A stretch of 64,000 nucleotides of DNA, from positions 113,116,741-113,180,740 of the forward strand of contig OX104127.1 of assembly GCA_944470555.2 (NCBI GenBank), read 5' to 3'. Under the pieces are notes generated by a model, which had not been told where the DNA came from, searched no databases, and saw only the letters and a list, made by a program, of their open reading frames with translations. Source of the DNA: Heterobilharzia americana. Taxonomy: Eukaryota; Platyhelminthes; Trematoda; Strigeidida; Schistosomatidae. This document shows positions 1-10,138 of this stretch, in pieces (positions within the stretch are counted from its first letter, which is position 1; each line of letters opens with the position of its first letter). Made by a program: the position numbers and the translations under genes.

Positions 1-1714
1 ACTTGTATCAAGACTCTGTCATAAGTATCAATCAGAAATGGATTGATTGATTAGTTAGTCCATGTTAAAGTAATATTTAGCAATACTCCGTAACAGTCTA
101 GCTTATCACACCTCACATCAGCACAAACATACAAGGTTGGAAGATGAAAGACAAAAAAACAGGAAATCAGTGTAATCTGTGGTCGTATAAATTCAACTGA
201 AGAGAAAAAGAGGAGTAGAGCATAAAATAATGTGATGTGATGGTGAAACTGGAGACTGCACAGTTGCACACACCCCAATGAGAAAGATTCCGAGTTATAA
301 CCCTAAGAACATTCTACCGTCGGTAAGATTTGTCGTGTGGACCCCAAGTGGAAATTATATATGGTAAATGATTAGACCATTCGAGGCAGCCTTGGTTGGT
401 CAAGTGATATTTATACATTTGAATGTTTACTGTCGTTTTCAGAAAATCTAGTTAGGAGTAAGATTTCCACAAGCAGTTTCCTACTGCAACTCAGATTATT
501 TGTCAACTGCAGTCATCTTTTCTTAGATCCTAATGGTCTATATCAACATTATTTTTGCATCAGAGATTTGAAATTCGTGCGCTAACTACACGTTTATTAT
601 TTAGGCGTATCGGTTTATTTCATTCCCTAAAACATCACAGCCGCTCATATTACTATATAAGGAATATGGTTTCACAATGTTACTCTGAAAATAAATCCTG
701 TAGTTAGCCAGCTGAAATGATGTCCTCCATATCATTAAGTCAAATTATCGAATTAATGCATGTATATCAGTCTACTGATCACTGAAGATATGCCTATTTT
801 TGATGTTCTCTCAGTTGATTATGTATTGTGTTTGTGGAGTATAAACATTAAATATGTTGATGCATACCTACGGTAACTAGTGCTTTGATAACTACAGTTA
901 TTTTTTCAGTTTGAAATGTAGCATATGTTAATAAGTAGAGACTCGATGGGGGAAAAAGTAACAATCTGCTGAATTCTGCTCCGGCTTTACAGTGTGGTTC
1001 AACACCAGATGATATCGTCTATTCGTGACTTATCTGCATCTGGATTTGGTAGTTTTTTTTCAAACATATTGCATTAATCACTTCCTATATTTATATCTTT
1101 TTTCTAAATGAATTCACATTTTTAACGATGACTAGCATTTTAAAAATAATCTTGGGTATTTAGCAAAAGGTGATAAGAATGATCATCAACATACTTGATC
1201 ATCGTCTGCTTCAGCACAGTTCATCACTAGTTTGTATTGGCAATAAACAGCTAGACCTTTGGTTCAATCAACCAAGTCAAATAAGTGAACCTTTTTTACA
1301 CTTTGCATTAGCTTGCCTTGACTGTTTTTTCTTGAAGATTAGGACTTCAGAATAAGAACATTCATTACTGGCGGGGAGTTTAGATTATTCTTGGAAAGTT
1401 CTCACGAAGACATGTGGGGAAATGAAGACAAGTAGTTTAGAGAAGGGATTCTTTTTAGGAGTGTCATTCACCAAGCTGTGAAATGGCATTTTTCTTGCAA
1501 CTTTTGACAAGAATGGAAAATTCGTTCCATGTATGAAAATAGTTAAGGGCGTTAAGAAGTAAGCCAACACCTATGAAAATCGAAATATTATTTTCACTTA
1601 AAGATAATCAGGATTTTTATGAGTGCTAAAAAGTAATCGAAAGGTACACTAAAAAGAAAATTGCCTATCGAGTAGCTGAATTATTTCTTCTTTTCTCTAT
1701 AAAAATAAAAATTT
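1..1714. other. AT-rich sequence with no recognisable gene
   Basis: Only short open frames (about 60-75 codons) occur here, which is expected by chance at this base composition. I see no conserved protein motif, RNA gene or clear repeat boundary. Confidence 0.5.
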
Positions 1715-1715
1715 A

Positions 1716-1850
1716 ATTCCATTTTAGTCTGTTTATTAGAAATACCACACAGTGAAACAGTAGCATTTACTGGATAACTTTTCGGACATAATTTATTGTC
1801 CATATTCATATAAGGTGATATGAATATAAATAAACAGACTGAAATGGAAT
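1716..1850. repeat. Nested palindrome related to a PLE-associated stem-loop
   Basis: Outer 22-bp arms at 1,716-1,737 and 1,829-1,850 are inverted copies with one mismatch. Inside them, 1,802-1,811 and 1,818-1,827 form a perfect 10-bp inverted repeat with a 6-base loop. A further small stem (GGAC at 1,784-1,787 with GTCC at 1,798-1,801) resembles one inside the PLE relic near 6,558-6,575. The sequence just beyond the right arm (about 1,858-1,880) matches, in reverse, the start of that 6.45-kb segment. This looks like an inverted duplication of a short mobile sequence. Confidence 0.6.
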
Positions 1851-2354
1851 GACACTCGACCACAGTGCCCAAGTTTTACACTTATATTAAAAGTTTAATT
1901 GTCACAACCTAGAAATGCAAAGCTGCTTAGATTAGTAATAGTGCTCAAGATAATTTAGAATTTATGTTGTGATTATCCGGACTACTCATTTCACTTTTTA
2001 AGAACTTAATTTACATCCCAATCTACTTGGTTACATCGGCCTATTAGCTAGCTGGATTACTGACATGCAGTCCTTATTGATATAGAGAAAGTGCCAGACA
2101 CGTTATTGACTGTGGTTATCAAGAGACGCGGTTAAATTGATGGTAACGTTTTTGTGGAATAGTTGATAATAAATTTCAGGACTGTCAGCACATAAGACGT
2201 TACCTGTAGCTTTGAAAAAATTTCCACTCTTGTTGAGACCTGAGTCTACATCATTGACTTTGTCAATGGAATTTTTATAGAGTGAATAGGTTTTCTCGAG
2301 TCTTGATTATTTCCATGAAGAACTTCTTTTGAAGATATGATAGGACCTCCATGA

Positions 2355-2817
2355 ATGTTAGGCTACCAATGCCCGTCTGATGGAAACCGTCGACATTATT
2401 TGTTAACAGTTATTGAAAAGAAGATTAGACACTGGGATTTCGATTATGAATTTGAAAGAACTATTACCAAAATGTACAATGAATGTTTAGTTCATCTTCA
2501 ATAGTAATCTATACAGACAAGTTGGTGAAGTGGCTATAGTATCAAAATTGGGACCAATATTTGCAGACATATTTTTGGAAAACTTGGAAAACGGTTCTCT
2601 GAAAGAGCGAGTTGCTAATATGGAGATGTGTTTTCGATACATGGATGATACATTTTAGTATTTGATATGTGCATATGTATTAATTTTATTCTGAACCATT
2701 TCAACACTGCTTATCCATCAATTTATTTCACATATGAAAATGAAATCAGTGATTCCATTCATTTTCTCGATGTGCTAATGACAAGAAATAAAGCTGGTTC
2801 TATACTTAGAAGCATAT
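2355..2817 (+). pseudogene. Penelope-like element RT relic, 5' part (PLE1)
   Basis: Conceptual translation, with frame changes and stops, gives ordered motifs of a Penelope-like reverse transcriptase: an ETVDII-like segment, LKELLPKCT, LGPIFADIFLENLENGS, then the catalytic-type motif RYMDDTF near 2,635-2,655, and HFLDVLMTR at the end. PLEs combine this RT with a C-terminal GIY-YIG endonuclease. An in-frame stop directly follows the DDTF motif, so the copy is dead. The reading continues at 6,099 after an inserted RTE element, and the 14-bp sequence at the join is duplicated. Confidence 0.8.
2804..2817. repeat. Target-site duplication, left copy
   Basis: The 14-bp sequence ACTTAGAAGCATAT ends at the 3' tail of the RTE insertion and is repeated exactly at 6,099-6,112. 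It marks insertion of the RTE element into PLE1. Confidence 0.9.
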
Positions 2818-3087
2818 TATTATTATTATTATTATTAGTCCCTTGAGTTCCTAGTGGAACATAGGGCTTCAGTTGCACGCCTCCAGTGACCTCTGTTCTC
2901 TGAGATCTTTTGAACCTGGTCCCACGACAGCCCACAACCTCTCATTTCCTCCTCGCACGACCTCCTCCATGTCACCCTCAGCAGTGACGTCCAACTCGTC
3001 GCTTCCCATGGGGATTCCACTCGAGCAACTGGCCTGACGCGTGATGTCCTCAGTCGGCCTTCTCAGTGCATGGCCAATCCATCTCCA

Positions 3088-4308
3088 CTAACTCCTGCAT
3101 ATTTGTTGCGTGATAGGTTCTTGGTTGGTTCGTTCCCAGGGTTCCTTGTTGCTTATTCTTTCTGGCCATCTGATCTCCAGTAGCGAGCGTAAGCAGTTGT
3201 TGATGAATGTCTGTAGTTTATTGGAAATGCCTTTCGTGACGCGCCAAGTCTCTGAACCATACAAGAGCACTGACTTGACTGGGTTGGTGTTGAAAATCCG
3301 TATCTTGTTCCGCATGCTGAGTGCAGAAGATCTCCACACTGGTTTCAGGCTAATGAACGCCTGTCTTGCTTTTCCGATTCTGACTTTGACGTCCTCGTCT
3401 GTGCCTGTGGCGCCTGTCGTTGAAACAATGCTTCCTAGATAGGTGAAGGAGGTTACTTCCTTTAAGTTTCTCCCGTTGACGGTTATTGGAGTTTGTTGCT
3501 GTTGTTGATGGTGGTGGTGCGGTATCTTCATCACTTCTGTCTTCTCTATATTCACCTGAAGTCCCGTCTTCGCTGCCTCTTCTATCAACTTGTTAGTTTT
3601 TGCCTGCAGATCTTCAAGTTTATGTGATATTAGGCACAAGTCATCGGCGAAATCCAAGTCTTCTAGGTTCTTTTCCGTCGTCCAGCGTATCCCCCTCTTC
3701 TTGCTGCCTACTGTTTGCTGCATGATCCAGTCCACCACAATCAGGAATATCATGGGGGATAGTAGGCGGCAGCCTTGTTTCACTCCTGTCTTCACTTCAA
3801 AAGCATCACTGAGCTTAACACTGTGAATTACTTGGCATGTGGCATCTTCATATAGTTGTTGAATGAGGCGGATAAAGGTTTGCGGTACTCCGTGGTATTG
3901 AAGCAGTTTCCAAATTACTTCTCGGTCGACGCTGTCAAAGGCCTTCTCAAAGTCGATGAAGTTGAGGCAGAGAGCTGATTGCCATTCTATGCTCTGTTCT
4001 ATGATGATGCGTAGAGCGGCGTTGCAATTTGGTCTGCACATGATTTGTACTTCCTGAATCCAGCCAGCCTGTTCCGGTCGTAGTTTTGAATCCAGTGCAT
4101 CTTTAAGCCTCTCCAGGATGATGCGGCTTAATATTTTACTTGGGGTGGACAGGAGAGTGATTCCGCGCCAGTTCTTGCAAGCACTGAGGTCTCCTTTCTT
4201 CGGCAGTTTGACAAGGTAACCCTTCTTCCAATCATTGGCCAGGTACCTTCTCTTCCTTCCACACCTTCTGCAATAGTGGTGTGAGCATGTCCGCTGTTGT
4301 CTCTGCAT
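3088..4308 (-). pseudogene. Reverse transcriptase part of RTE copy A
   Basis: An open frame of 406 codons covers most of the RT. It reads KLPKKGDLSACKNWRGITLL, then FIDFEKAFDSVDREVIWKL, GVKQGCRLLSPMIFLIVVDW and the catalytic DFADDLCLI motif (two Asp, 3,640-3,651), followed by a His/Gln run from CAC/CAA repeats, FTYLGS and the C-terminal segment with SVLLYGSETW. This enzyme class copies element RNA into DNA at a nicked target site. The N-terminal linker is in another frame (4,232-4,786), so a frameshift near 4,240 separates them. The annotated ATG is incidental. Confidence 0.88.
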
Positions 4309-4804
4309 CTGTTCTCAGTGCTTCTGGCAGGATTCCATCTGGTCCTGCTGCTTTCCAGCATTTTAGTAGCTTTATGGCGTTCAGGACTTCCATTTTCGTT
4401 GGGGGATTTATGTTCACTTGTAATTCAGCGGCTGCAGGTGGTATTTCTGGACGAAGTGCAGGTGGTGGTCGATTCAAGAGCTTCTTGAAGTGGTCGGCCC
4501 ATCGTTTCCTCTGTTTCTCTTCTTTTGTAATTAAATTTCCTTCTTCATCTTTTATTGGTTTCATCTGTGTTGGTCTCGCCCCTGATAGCAACCTGGTTAT
4601 TTGATACAATGTCGTCAGCTCTCTCTTACCTGCAGCCTGTTCTGCTTCACTTGCCAGTGTTTCGTAGAAGTGTCGTTTGTCTTTGCGTGCACTCTTCTTC
4701 ACTTCTTTATCCAGTGTTTTATACATTGTGCTCAGTTCCTCTTGTCGTTGAGCATCCTTGCACTGGTTTATCTTCTGTTTCACCATCCTCCTCTCCCTGC
4801 TCGA

Positions 4805-5900
4805 TCAGCTTCCAGGTATCCGTCGAGATCCATTCATCGTCCTGTCTACTTTCTTCTTCCTTCCTAATACTGTTGTGCAGGTTTCTTTCCACATAGCTTT
4901 CAAAGACTTCCAGTGTTCTTCCACACAGGTTTCTTCAGGGATGTTGCTCGATGTCTCCCATTTTGTCTTGATGGCTGCTGTGAAGATCTCCTTTGTAGTT
5001 TCATCCTTCAGTTTCCGAGTGTTGTACTTGAATTGAGGTCTATCACCAGCTTCCTTGAAGGCTTTTAACTTGATTTGGAAGGTTCCTTGCACTAGATAGT
5101 GGTCTGAACCTACATCTGCTCCTCTTCTTGACCTCGTGTCAAGTAGACTGCATCTCCATTTTCTCGAGATTGAGATAAAGTCGATTTGATCTTTAGTGTG
5201 TCCTGGTATCTGGTGAAATCCATGTCGCTGACTTGTGGATATCTTTGTGCCTGAACACACTGCCTCTAATTACCAAATCGTTGAATGCACAGAATTCTGC
5301 AAACAATTCTCCATTCTCATTCATTTCACCTAGCGCCTCTCGACCCGTGGTTAGTTCTCTTCCTGTGTTGTCCCCTCCCAGTTTGGCATTCATGTCGCCC
5401 ATCAGAATTTTGATATCGCCAACTGACGTCTTGTCCAGTGTTGATTGAAGTTGTCTGTAGAATTCCTCCTTTTTCTCTTGCTTTGCATTATTTGTAGGTG
5501 CATAACATTGTATGATTGTGACCTTCCTTCCTTCCTTTTGAGTTGAATCTTGCTGTCATGATCCTGGATGAGATTGGTTTCCACTGCATGAGAGCCTTCG
5601 ATGCTGTTGGAGACATCATGATAGCCACTCCCTCAGTGTGCTCGTGGTTGTCGTCTGTGTGACAATATCGGAGTAGATTATTGATTCTCCAGATGACAGT
5701 TTGGAGAGTCCACTCCCATTCCATCTGCTTTCGCAAATCCCAAGCACTTCGATGTTATACCTTCTCATCTCCTTTGCAATCTGGGCTGCCTTACTGGGTT
5801 CAAACATCGTGCGGACATTCCATGTCCCCACGTTTACTTTCGCTTTCATCCAGGGAGAGAAGACACATCGGCCAATTGGCTTCCCGAAGGCTTTCACCAA
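4805..5900 (-). pseudogene. AP-like endonuclease part of RTE copy A
   Basis: Split over several frames (5,616-5,900; 5,488-5,736; 5,193-5,402; 4,805-5,260). The four hallmark sites of apurinic-type retrotransposon endonucleases are readable in order: Asn in GTWNVRTM, Glu in GICESRWNG, Asp/Asn in MGDMNAKLGG, and the terminal GSDHYLV. NQIDFI-like text occurs between the last two. In the family this domain nicks target DNA to prime reverse transcription. The frame breaks make this copy non-functional. Confidence 0.85.
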
Positions 5901-6098
5901 CTGGCGTCATTTCGCCTCTCCGATTCCAGCGGGGAATAAGTTTGTTTTCATTTTTTATATTTTGTTTGTGCTTTGAAGTTTGTTTAGCGGTTAGATTTGT
6001 TTTACGGGGTAGGGTTGCTAGCCCTATGCCCAACCTTCCCTGTATACCCGGGCTTAGGACCGGCTAGTAACTAGTAAACTAGTTAACCAGGCGAGGTT

Positions 6099-6112
6099 AC
6101 TTAGAAGCATAT
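6099..6112. repeat. Target-site duplication, right copy
   Basis: Exact 14-bp copy of 2,804-2,817, directly upstream of the RTE 5' end as read on the minus strand. Confidence 0.9.
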
Positions 6113-6544
6113 ATAGAAAACTAACGTCTAAGGCACAGTATACGCACTTTCTAAGCTTCGCACCAATGAAGTACAAATGCAATATAATGAGGTGTCTGGC
6201 TTTCAGAGTTAGGTCGATTTGGTCCAAGGAGTATGTGAAAAAAGAACTACTATGTATCCGTGATATTCTAAGTAAAAAAGGATATCCGGATAAGTTCATC
6301 GAAACTAACACCAACTACTTCGGTCCTAAACGGGAAGTGATGATAGTGGGCAAGAAGCCTTTGTTTCTGCGCTTATAATTCAAGGGAGATGTTGCAAGTG
6401 ACACTCTATCACAGCATCTAGCTACAGCAGTCAGCAGGACGTTTTATTAACATAGGTATAAAACTTGGACACTGTGGTAAAATTTAATTCTATATTAGAT
6501 TTGTTTATCTGATTACTAACACACAGTGGTATAGTGTTATTTAT

Positions 6545-6592
6545 TTGATGACGTTTCGAGCGCAAATTATTGCTCATAATCATATCAACGTT
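6545..6592 (-). ncRNA. Degenerate hammerhead-like stem-loop inside the PLE1 relic
   Basis: On the minus strand a stem GAGC/GCTC (6,572-6,575 with 6,558-6,561) is followed by GAAACGTCATC, as in hammerhead cores (GAAAC, then a GTC cleavage triplet). TTGAT upstream can pair with ATCAA downstream as stem I. The CUGAUGA strand is degenerate (AUGAUUAU). Hammerheads are known in Penelope-like elements. A related stem at 1,784-1,801 has GGAC/GTCC instead. Probably inactive. Confidence 0.35.
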
Positions 6593-7737
6593 TTAAATGG
6601 GTCGGCTTTGTATATCGTTTAGTTATCTACCAATGCTCAGTCCAAAACTAAAAGATGGCTTACCTAATCTTAGCTCATGTTGCATATATCATTTTAACTT
6701 GTCCTGTGGAACTAGTTACATAGGATGTACAATTAGGCAGATGCGTCTCCGGATACGAGAGCATTTAACAGCTTGGTTCCAAAACGGTGAAGTGAAAGTA
6801 GCGAAACGTTTAGTTCTAGCACATCTTGTCGGCATATGGTCTCACATAGATGCTAATAAAGCTTTCAGTGCCATTCGTCATGTTCCAAAAACGATACCAC
6901 CTGTAGCTTGCGAACGCCTGCTCAACACGGCGGAGACTGTCGCAATAACATTGATCAAGCCTGGACTATGCATTCAGAAGGAACATGTGCAAGCGTTACT
7001 TCTCCCTTGGCCTTCAGCTAACTAAACGTAACTCCTACCATCTTATTCGTTATCTTTTTGTTTCACCATCATATCATTCTTCTGCATATGTATTATCCCA
7101 GTATTGACTAATTTAAAAAGATAAACCGATTTCCTTACAATCCCTAGATCTCACTCATTTTTTTGAAAATGCAGCTGCCCATAACATGATTTATTTTTAC
7201 GCTGTACAAATGCATTTTATAATTGTAGAACCTGAAGAGAATCTATTGAAGAGAATATTCTTCGTCCAGATTGTTGTTTTTTATAAATAACAAGTCATGC
7301 GTGTACTACTTGCTATATCAAGTCTAAATAATAAATTATTCACAAAGAAGATGGTTATTTCAATGCGTAACAACAGATGTAAGCGCAACTATCTAATTAC
7401 GTATGTAGTATGGTGTGACGTACTCATACTTCGTGGTCATTCCAAAATACTTGGTAAAAACATTGTTTCCGGTTATTCAACATGCATGAAAAATGAGTCG
7501 CACTAAGATAAACACATATCATCTTTCTTTGGATTTGTGTAGAAGTTCTTAGATGCACAGGAAAATCTCACTTTGGTAGTTTGTAAACTTCCATTCATAA
7601 CTTTAAAGAGTAATAGCTTCGATTTGATGCTAACCTACAAACTTACAAGTTTGATTTTGGATTTCAAGAAAACGAACTGAGTATTTTCGTATAAAGCGTC
7701 AGAGAATATAGCGTTCAGTTATCTTGAAAATCAGTTT

Positions 7738-7846
7738 GGACTGGCATCAGTTAGAGAAACATTGAAAACCTAGAAGTACTGGAGAGCTGCTTTTTCCTAG
7801 TATTGGGCTACTCAGCAGTGCGCATCCATGACCCAGCCAGGAATCC
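7738..7846 (-). mobile_element. Hammerhead-bearing tRNA-like SINE, truncated minus arm of unit 1
   Basis: Reverse complement of the SINE tail and body up to the B-box region. It is directly followed at 7,847-7,877 by a plus-strand copy of the SINE tail. The hammerhead strand reads CTGCTGAG, and the GAAAC strand is decayed to AAAGC. It forms the left side of an inverted unit with the plus copy at 8,086-8,290. Confidence 0.7.
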
Positions 7847-7877
7847 GACTGACGTCAGTCTATGATAAATACCAACC
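7847..7877 (+). repeat. Isolated SINE tail fragment
   Basis: The sequence GACTGACGTCAGTCTATGAT plus the following AAATACC matches the 3' tail of the SINE seen at 57,031-57,060. It sits directly against the truncated minus arm, giving tail-to-body inverted symmetry. Confidence 0.6.
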
Positions 7878-7942
7878 GAAAATCGAGAAATAAATCCATA
7901 CAAACCTCCATATTGGATTAACCTTGCACTCACTAATGACTT

Positions 7943-7966
7943 ACTTCGAGAGCTGATTCTCGAAGT
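7943..7966. repeat. Perfect 9-bp hairpin
   Basis: ACTTCGAGA at 7,943-7,951 pairs perfectly with TCTCGAAGT at 7,958-7,966 around a 6-base loop. It lies in the spacer of SINE unit 1. No T-run or other context indicates a function. Confidence 0.5.
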
Positions 7967-8019
7967 TTCAGTGATAAGTCGTGACGGGTGGGGGTAACCA
8001 AGTTGGATATGAGAGCAGT

Positions 8020-8085
8020 CACCCAACGACGGCACTGTATAGAGGTCACACTGTATCGCGAACTGACAGAAGTATGAAATATGAA
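8020..8085 (-). repeat. Conserved SINE-unit spacer, inverted orientation
   Basis: The reverse complement contains the block ACTTCTGTCAGTTCGCGATA preceded by TGGTTCATATT. It aligns with the spacers of the units at 41.3 kb and 56.8 kb, so the spacer belongs to the repeated unit and this unit is inserted in the opposite direction. Confidence 0.55.
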
Positions 8086-8290
8086 CCATTTGGTTCTGAC
8101 TCATTGGCTCAATGATAACATTCTGGTTGCAAAAGCTGGAGGTCCTATGTTCGACCTTTGATGGGGCGGTGTAAGGTTGCGTATCGTCTTGGAATCTTAT
8201 ACTAGGATGAAACGGCTGTCCAGTGCTCCTAGGTTTCCATTTTTTTCTCCAGCTAATGTCAATCCGTGGTGAACACCAACTTCATATCAT
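8086..8290 (+). mobile_element. Hammerhead-bearing tRNA-like SINE, plus arm of unit 1
   Basis: A full-length but decayed copy. The tRNA-like head reads TTGGCTCAATGATAACA in the A-box region and TATGTTCGACC in the B-box region. The hammerhead half reads ACTAGGATGAAACGGCTGTC and ends with the CCAGTGCTCC stem I strand. The tail is GCTAATGTCAATCC. Pol III-type internal promoter boxes are expected of this class, and activity here is doubtful. Confidence 0.75.
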
Positions 8291-8639
8291 AAAGATTAAG
8301 ATTATCCTGAAATCAAAATTTGCATTTATATTTTATCATGCAGGATAAATATAATAGAATAGGTTTCCTTAAGAGGGGTATTTTGTTACATGTTACATAT
8401 ATATTTACTCACGTTAGCTTGGACGTCATATTAATTAAGTCGATTTATTGATTCCATTTATACACGAACATTTGGGCTTCAGCAAAACATATCACAGAAA
8501 TATTCTGGTCTGTTTGATTTGTGATTAAAAGAATGCCATTCATTGAAATCAGTATTACGAGAGTGAAAATTAAACGACTTCAGTCAAACTAGTTGAACTA
8601 GTTGGATAGCAACTTATTGGTTTTATTCAAAGAATATAA

Positions 8640-9095
8640 AACTGCCGACAAACTAGGGGTGACCCTGATGAACAACTCAGACAGAAATGATCACTAACTC
8701 CCCAATTTTACGGTTTACTTCAACTTCGGAAAAACTAGCTGACCACCGTTTAGTTTTTGGTATGTCACGACTACCCTACAATCCGATTACCAAACTACTT
8801 TCTGAAATTCTAAACCTAGTGGGCAAACAGCCACCCAGGTACTTTCTTTGTGGCCCTCACCAGTTCATTGACTGCATCAGAGGTTTGAAAGGGATTGAAA
8901 AACACACGTTTTCAATTGATGTAGAAAGTCTCTTCACCAGCATGCCACTCACAGAGACGATCTGTTTCTTGTGCAATTATACAAATGACAGCAACTTGAA
9001 TATTGAGATATTCACCTCATGCCTAGTGAAACTGCTACCTAAATGCATTCCCAATGGTCGCTGTTCTTCCATCGGTGCGATCTACTAGCAAACAG
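8640..9095 (+). pseudogene. Penelope-like element RT relic, N-terminal half (PLE2)
   Basis: An open frame at 8,687-9,088 (133 codons) encodes GMSRLPYNPITKLLSEILNL, then KHTFSIDVESLFTSMPLTET and LVKLLPKCIPN. The Asp-containing DVESLFTSMPL segment is the RT A motif of Penelope-like elements. The segment stops where PLE1 starts (LLPKC), so PLE1 and PLE2 overlap only slightly and are separate copies. The rest of the RT and the GIY-YIG domain are missing. The ATG is incidental. Confidence 0.8.
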
Positions 9096-10138
9096 CAGGA
9101 GTCACTGTGAATTCTCCTCTTGACCCACTATCGGATAAATGTTTTAGGTTTGGAAAACAGCAGATAATAGTTGATATGTTTTAAGTGTGCCCTTTCCTTA
9201 TCGTGTGGAGTTTTGTGAACATGAATATAAGTTATCAAAGCTGAGTTTATACGTATGCATTTCAGGTAATTTTACTTTGGAAAATTTCATTTAAGACAAT
9301 TCAATAAAGTATGTCATAAGTCATTTACAATACATATAAGCTAACTACTTTGAAACGTCGTCAATTAGTCTTCAGGTTTGTCCATTTTCTGTACGAACAT
9401 GAATGTTTTTCTCCTTATTTGAGCCTGGTCACATGTAAAACTGATAGTGAGGCAAGTAAGCTTCGGAAAATGGTTTTGGTTTTATCATACAGATAAGCTG
9501 AATTTTGTCCTGAATGACAGATAGTTTTTACAGCATAGTAACCGTTTTAAATTTAAGTGAAAAAGGCTAAAACATAATGAACAAACATTATTTAGGGCAT
9601 GAAACTTAGGAGGTCGGGACAGTTTCAGTGAAGCAGTGGCCTTTAGTATCTGTAAAAGCATGCAATTATTTTGTTTGGGTACGAAAATTCTACTGGCTTA
9701 AATGTGTTGTCAGAAAGAGAGATTTTGCAAGAATGAAGAGGCGGTTTCAAAATCCCTGGTATCAGACACATAGATAAATCATAGGATGGAATATATCGAT
9801 TTCGCACATGTTTGTCTACTAGGTATTCAATCAACCCACTGAATGAAAGCAAACCATCTTACCTGAATGCTTATGCCGAATCCAGTATTGTGGAGTTCTA
9901 ACTTATAAAATCAAGTGTTGTAAGCGAGAGTAACCAATGAAAAGTTGATTTGGTTATACAGTCATTATTCGTGCTTGTTATTTTATGTAATCACGTGAAA
10001 GACTTACTTTTGGACCTCCTACATTGAAATGAGAATGTTACTAGTGTGAAATTTATCAGTTTATCTTTAACGTTCTGTATATTCACTGGTTATTTCTTGT
10101 GAGAAATTTCACTTGTCACAATTTTATTTGAATGCAGT
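9096..10138. other. AT-rich sequence with nothing recognisable
   Basis: No ORF above about 70 codons and no motif I can name between PLE2 and RTE copy B. Confidence 0.5.

Larger units (their letters stand above)
2818..6098 (-). mobile_element. Near full-length RTE-clade non-LTR retrotransposon (copy A)
   Basis: A minus-strand element of about 3.28 kb, running from its 5' end at 6,098 to an (ATA)n-type 3' tail at 2,818. It has an AP-like endonuclease followed by a reverse transcriptase, as in the RTE clade (schistosome SR2/SR3/Perere-3 type; exact family not verified). It has no LTRs. A 14-bp duplication flanks it, so both ends are defined. The coding region is broken into at least three frames, so it cannot make a full protein. 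Of the seven copies here it is the best preserved, and it keeps the RT motif FADD at 3,640-3,651. It lies inside a Penelope-like relic and is therefore younger than it. Confidence 0.93.
6099..7025 (+). pseudogene. Penelope-like element relic, 3' part with GIY-YIG endonuclease (PLE1)
   Basis: Continues PLE1 after the RTE insertion. The first part reads RSIYRKLTSKAQYTHFLSFAP and continues to FLRL, the typical PLE connection domain. After a 6,450-6,597 segment that looks inserted, an open frame (6,597-7,025) carries the GIY-YIG-type segment CCIYHFNLSCGTSYIGC followed by RLRIREHL. This family of nucleases nicks the target for PLE retrotransposition. The ATG at 6,597 is not a real start. The coding text is broken by stops near 6,378. 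Confidence 0.82.

Noticed and set aside
3110..5736. Plus-strand frames within 3.1-6.1 kb
   Set aside because: They are shadows of the minus-strand RTE copy A. The minus strand carries the endonuclease and RT motifs.
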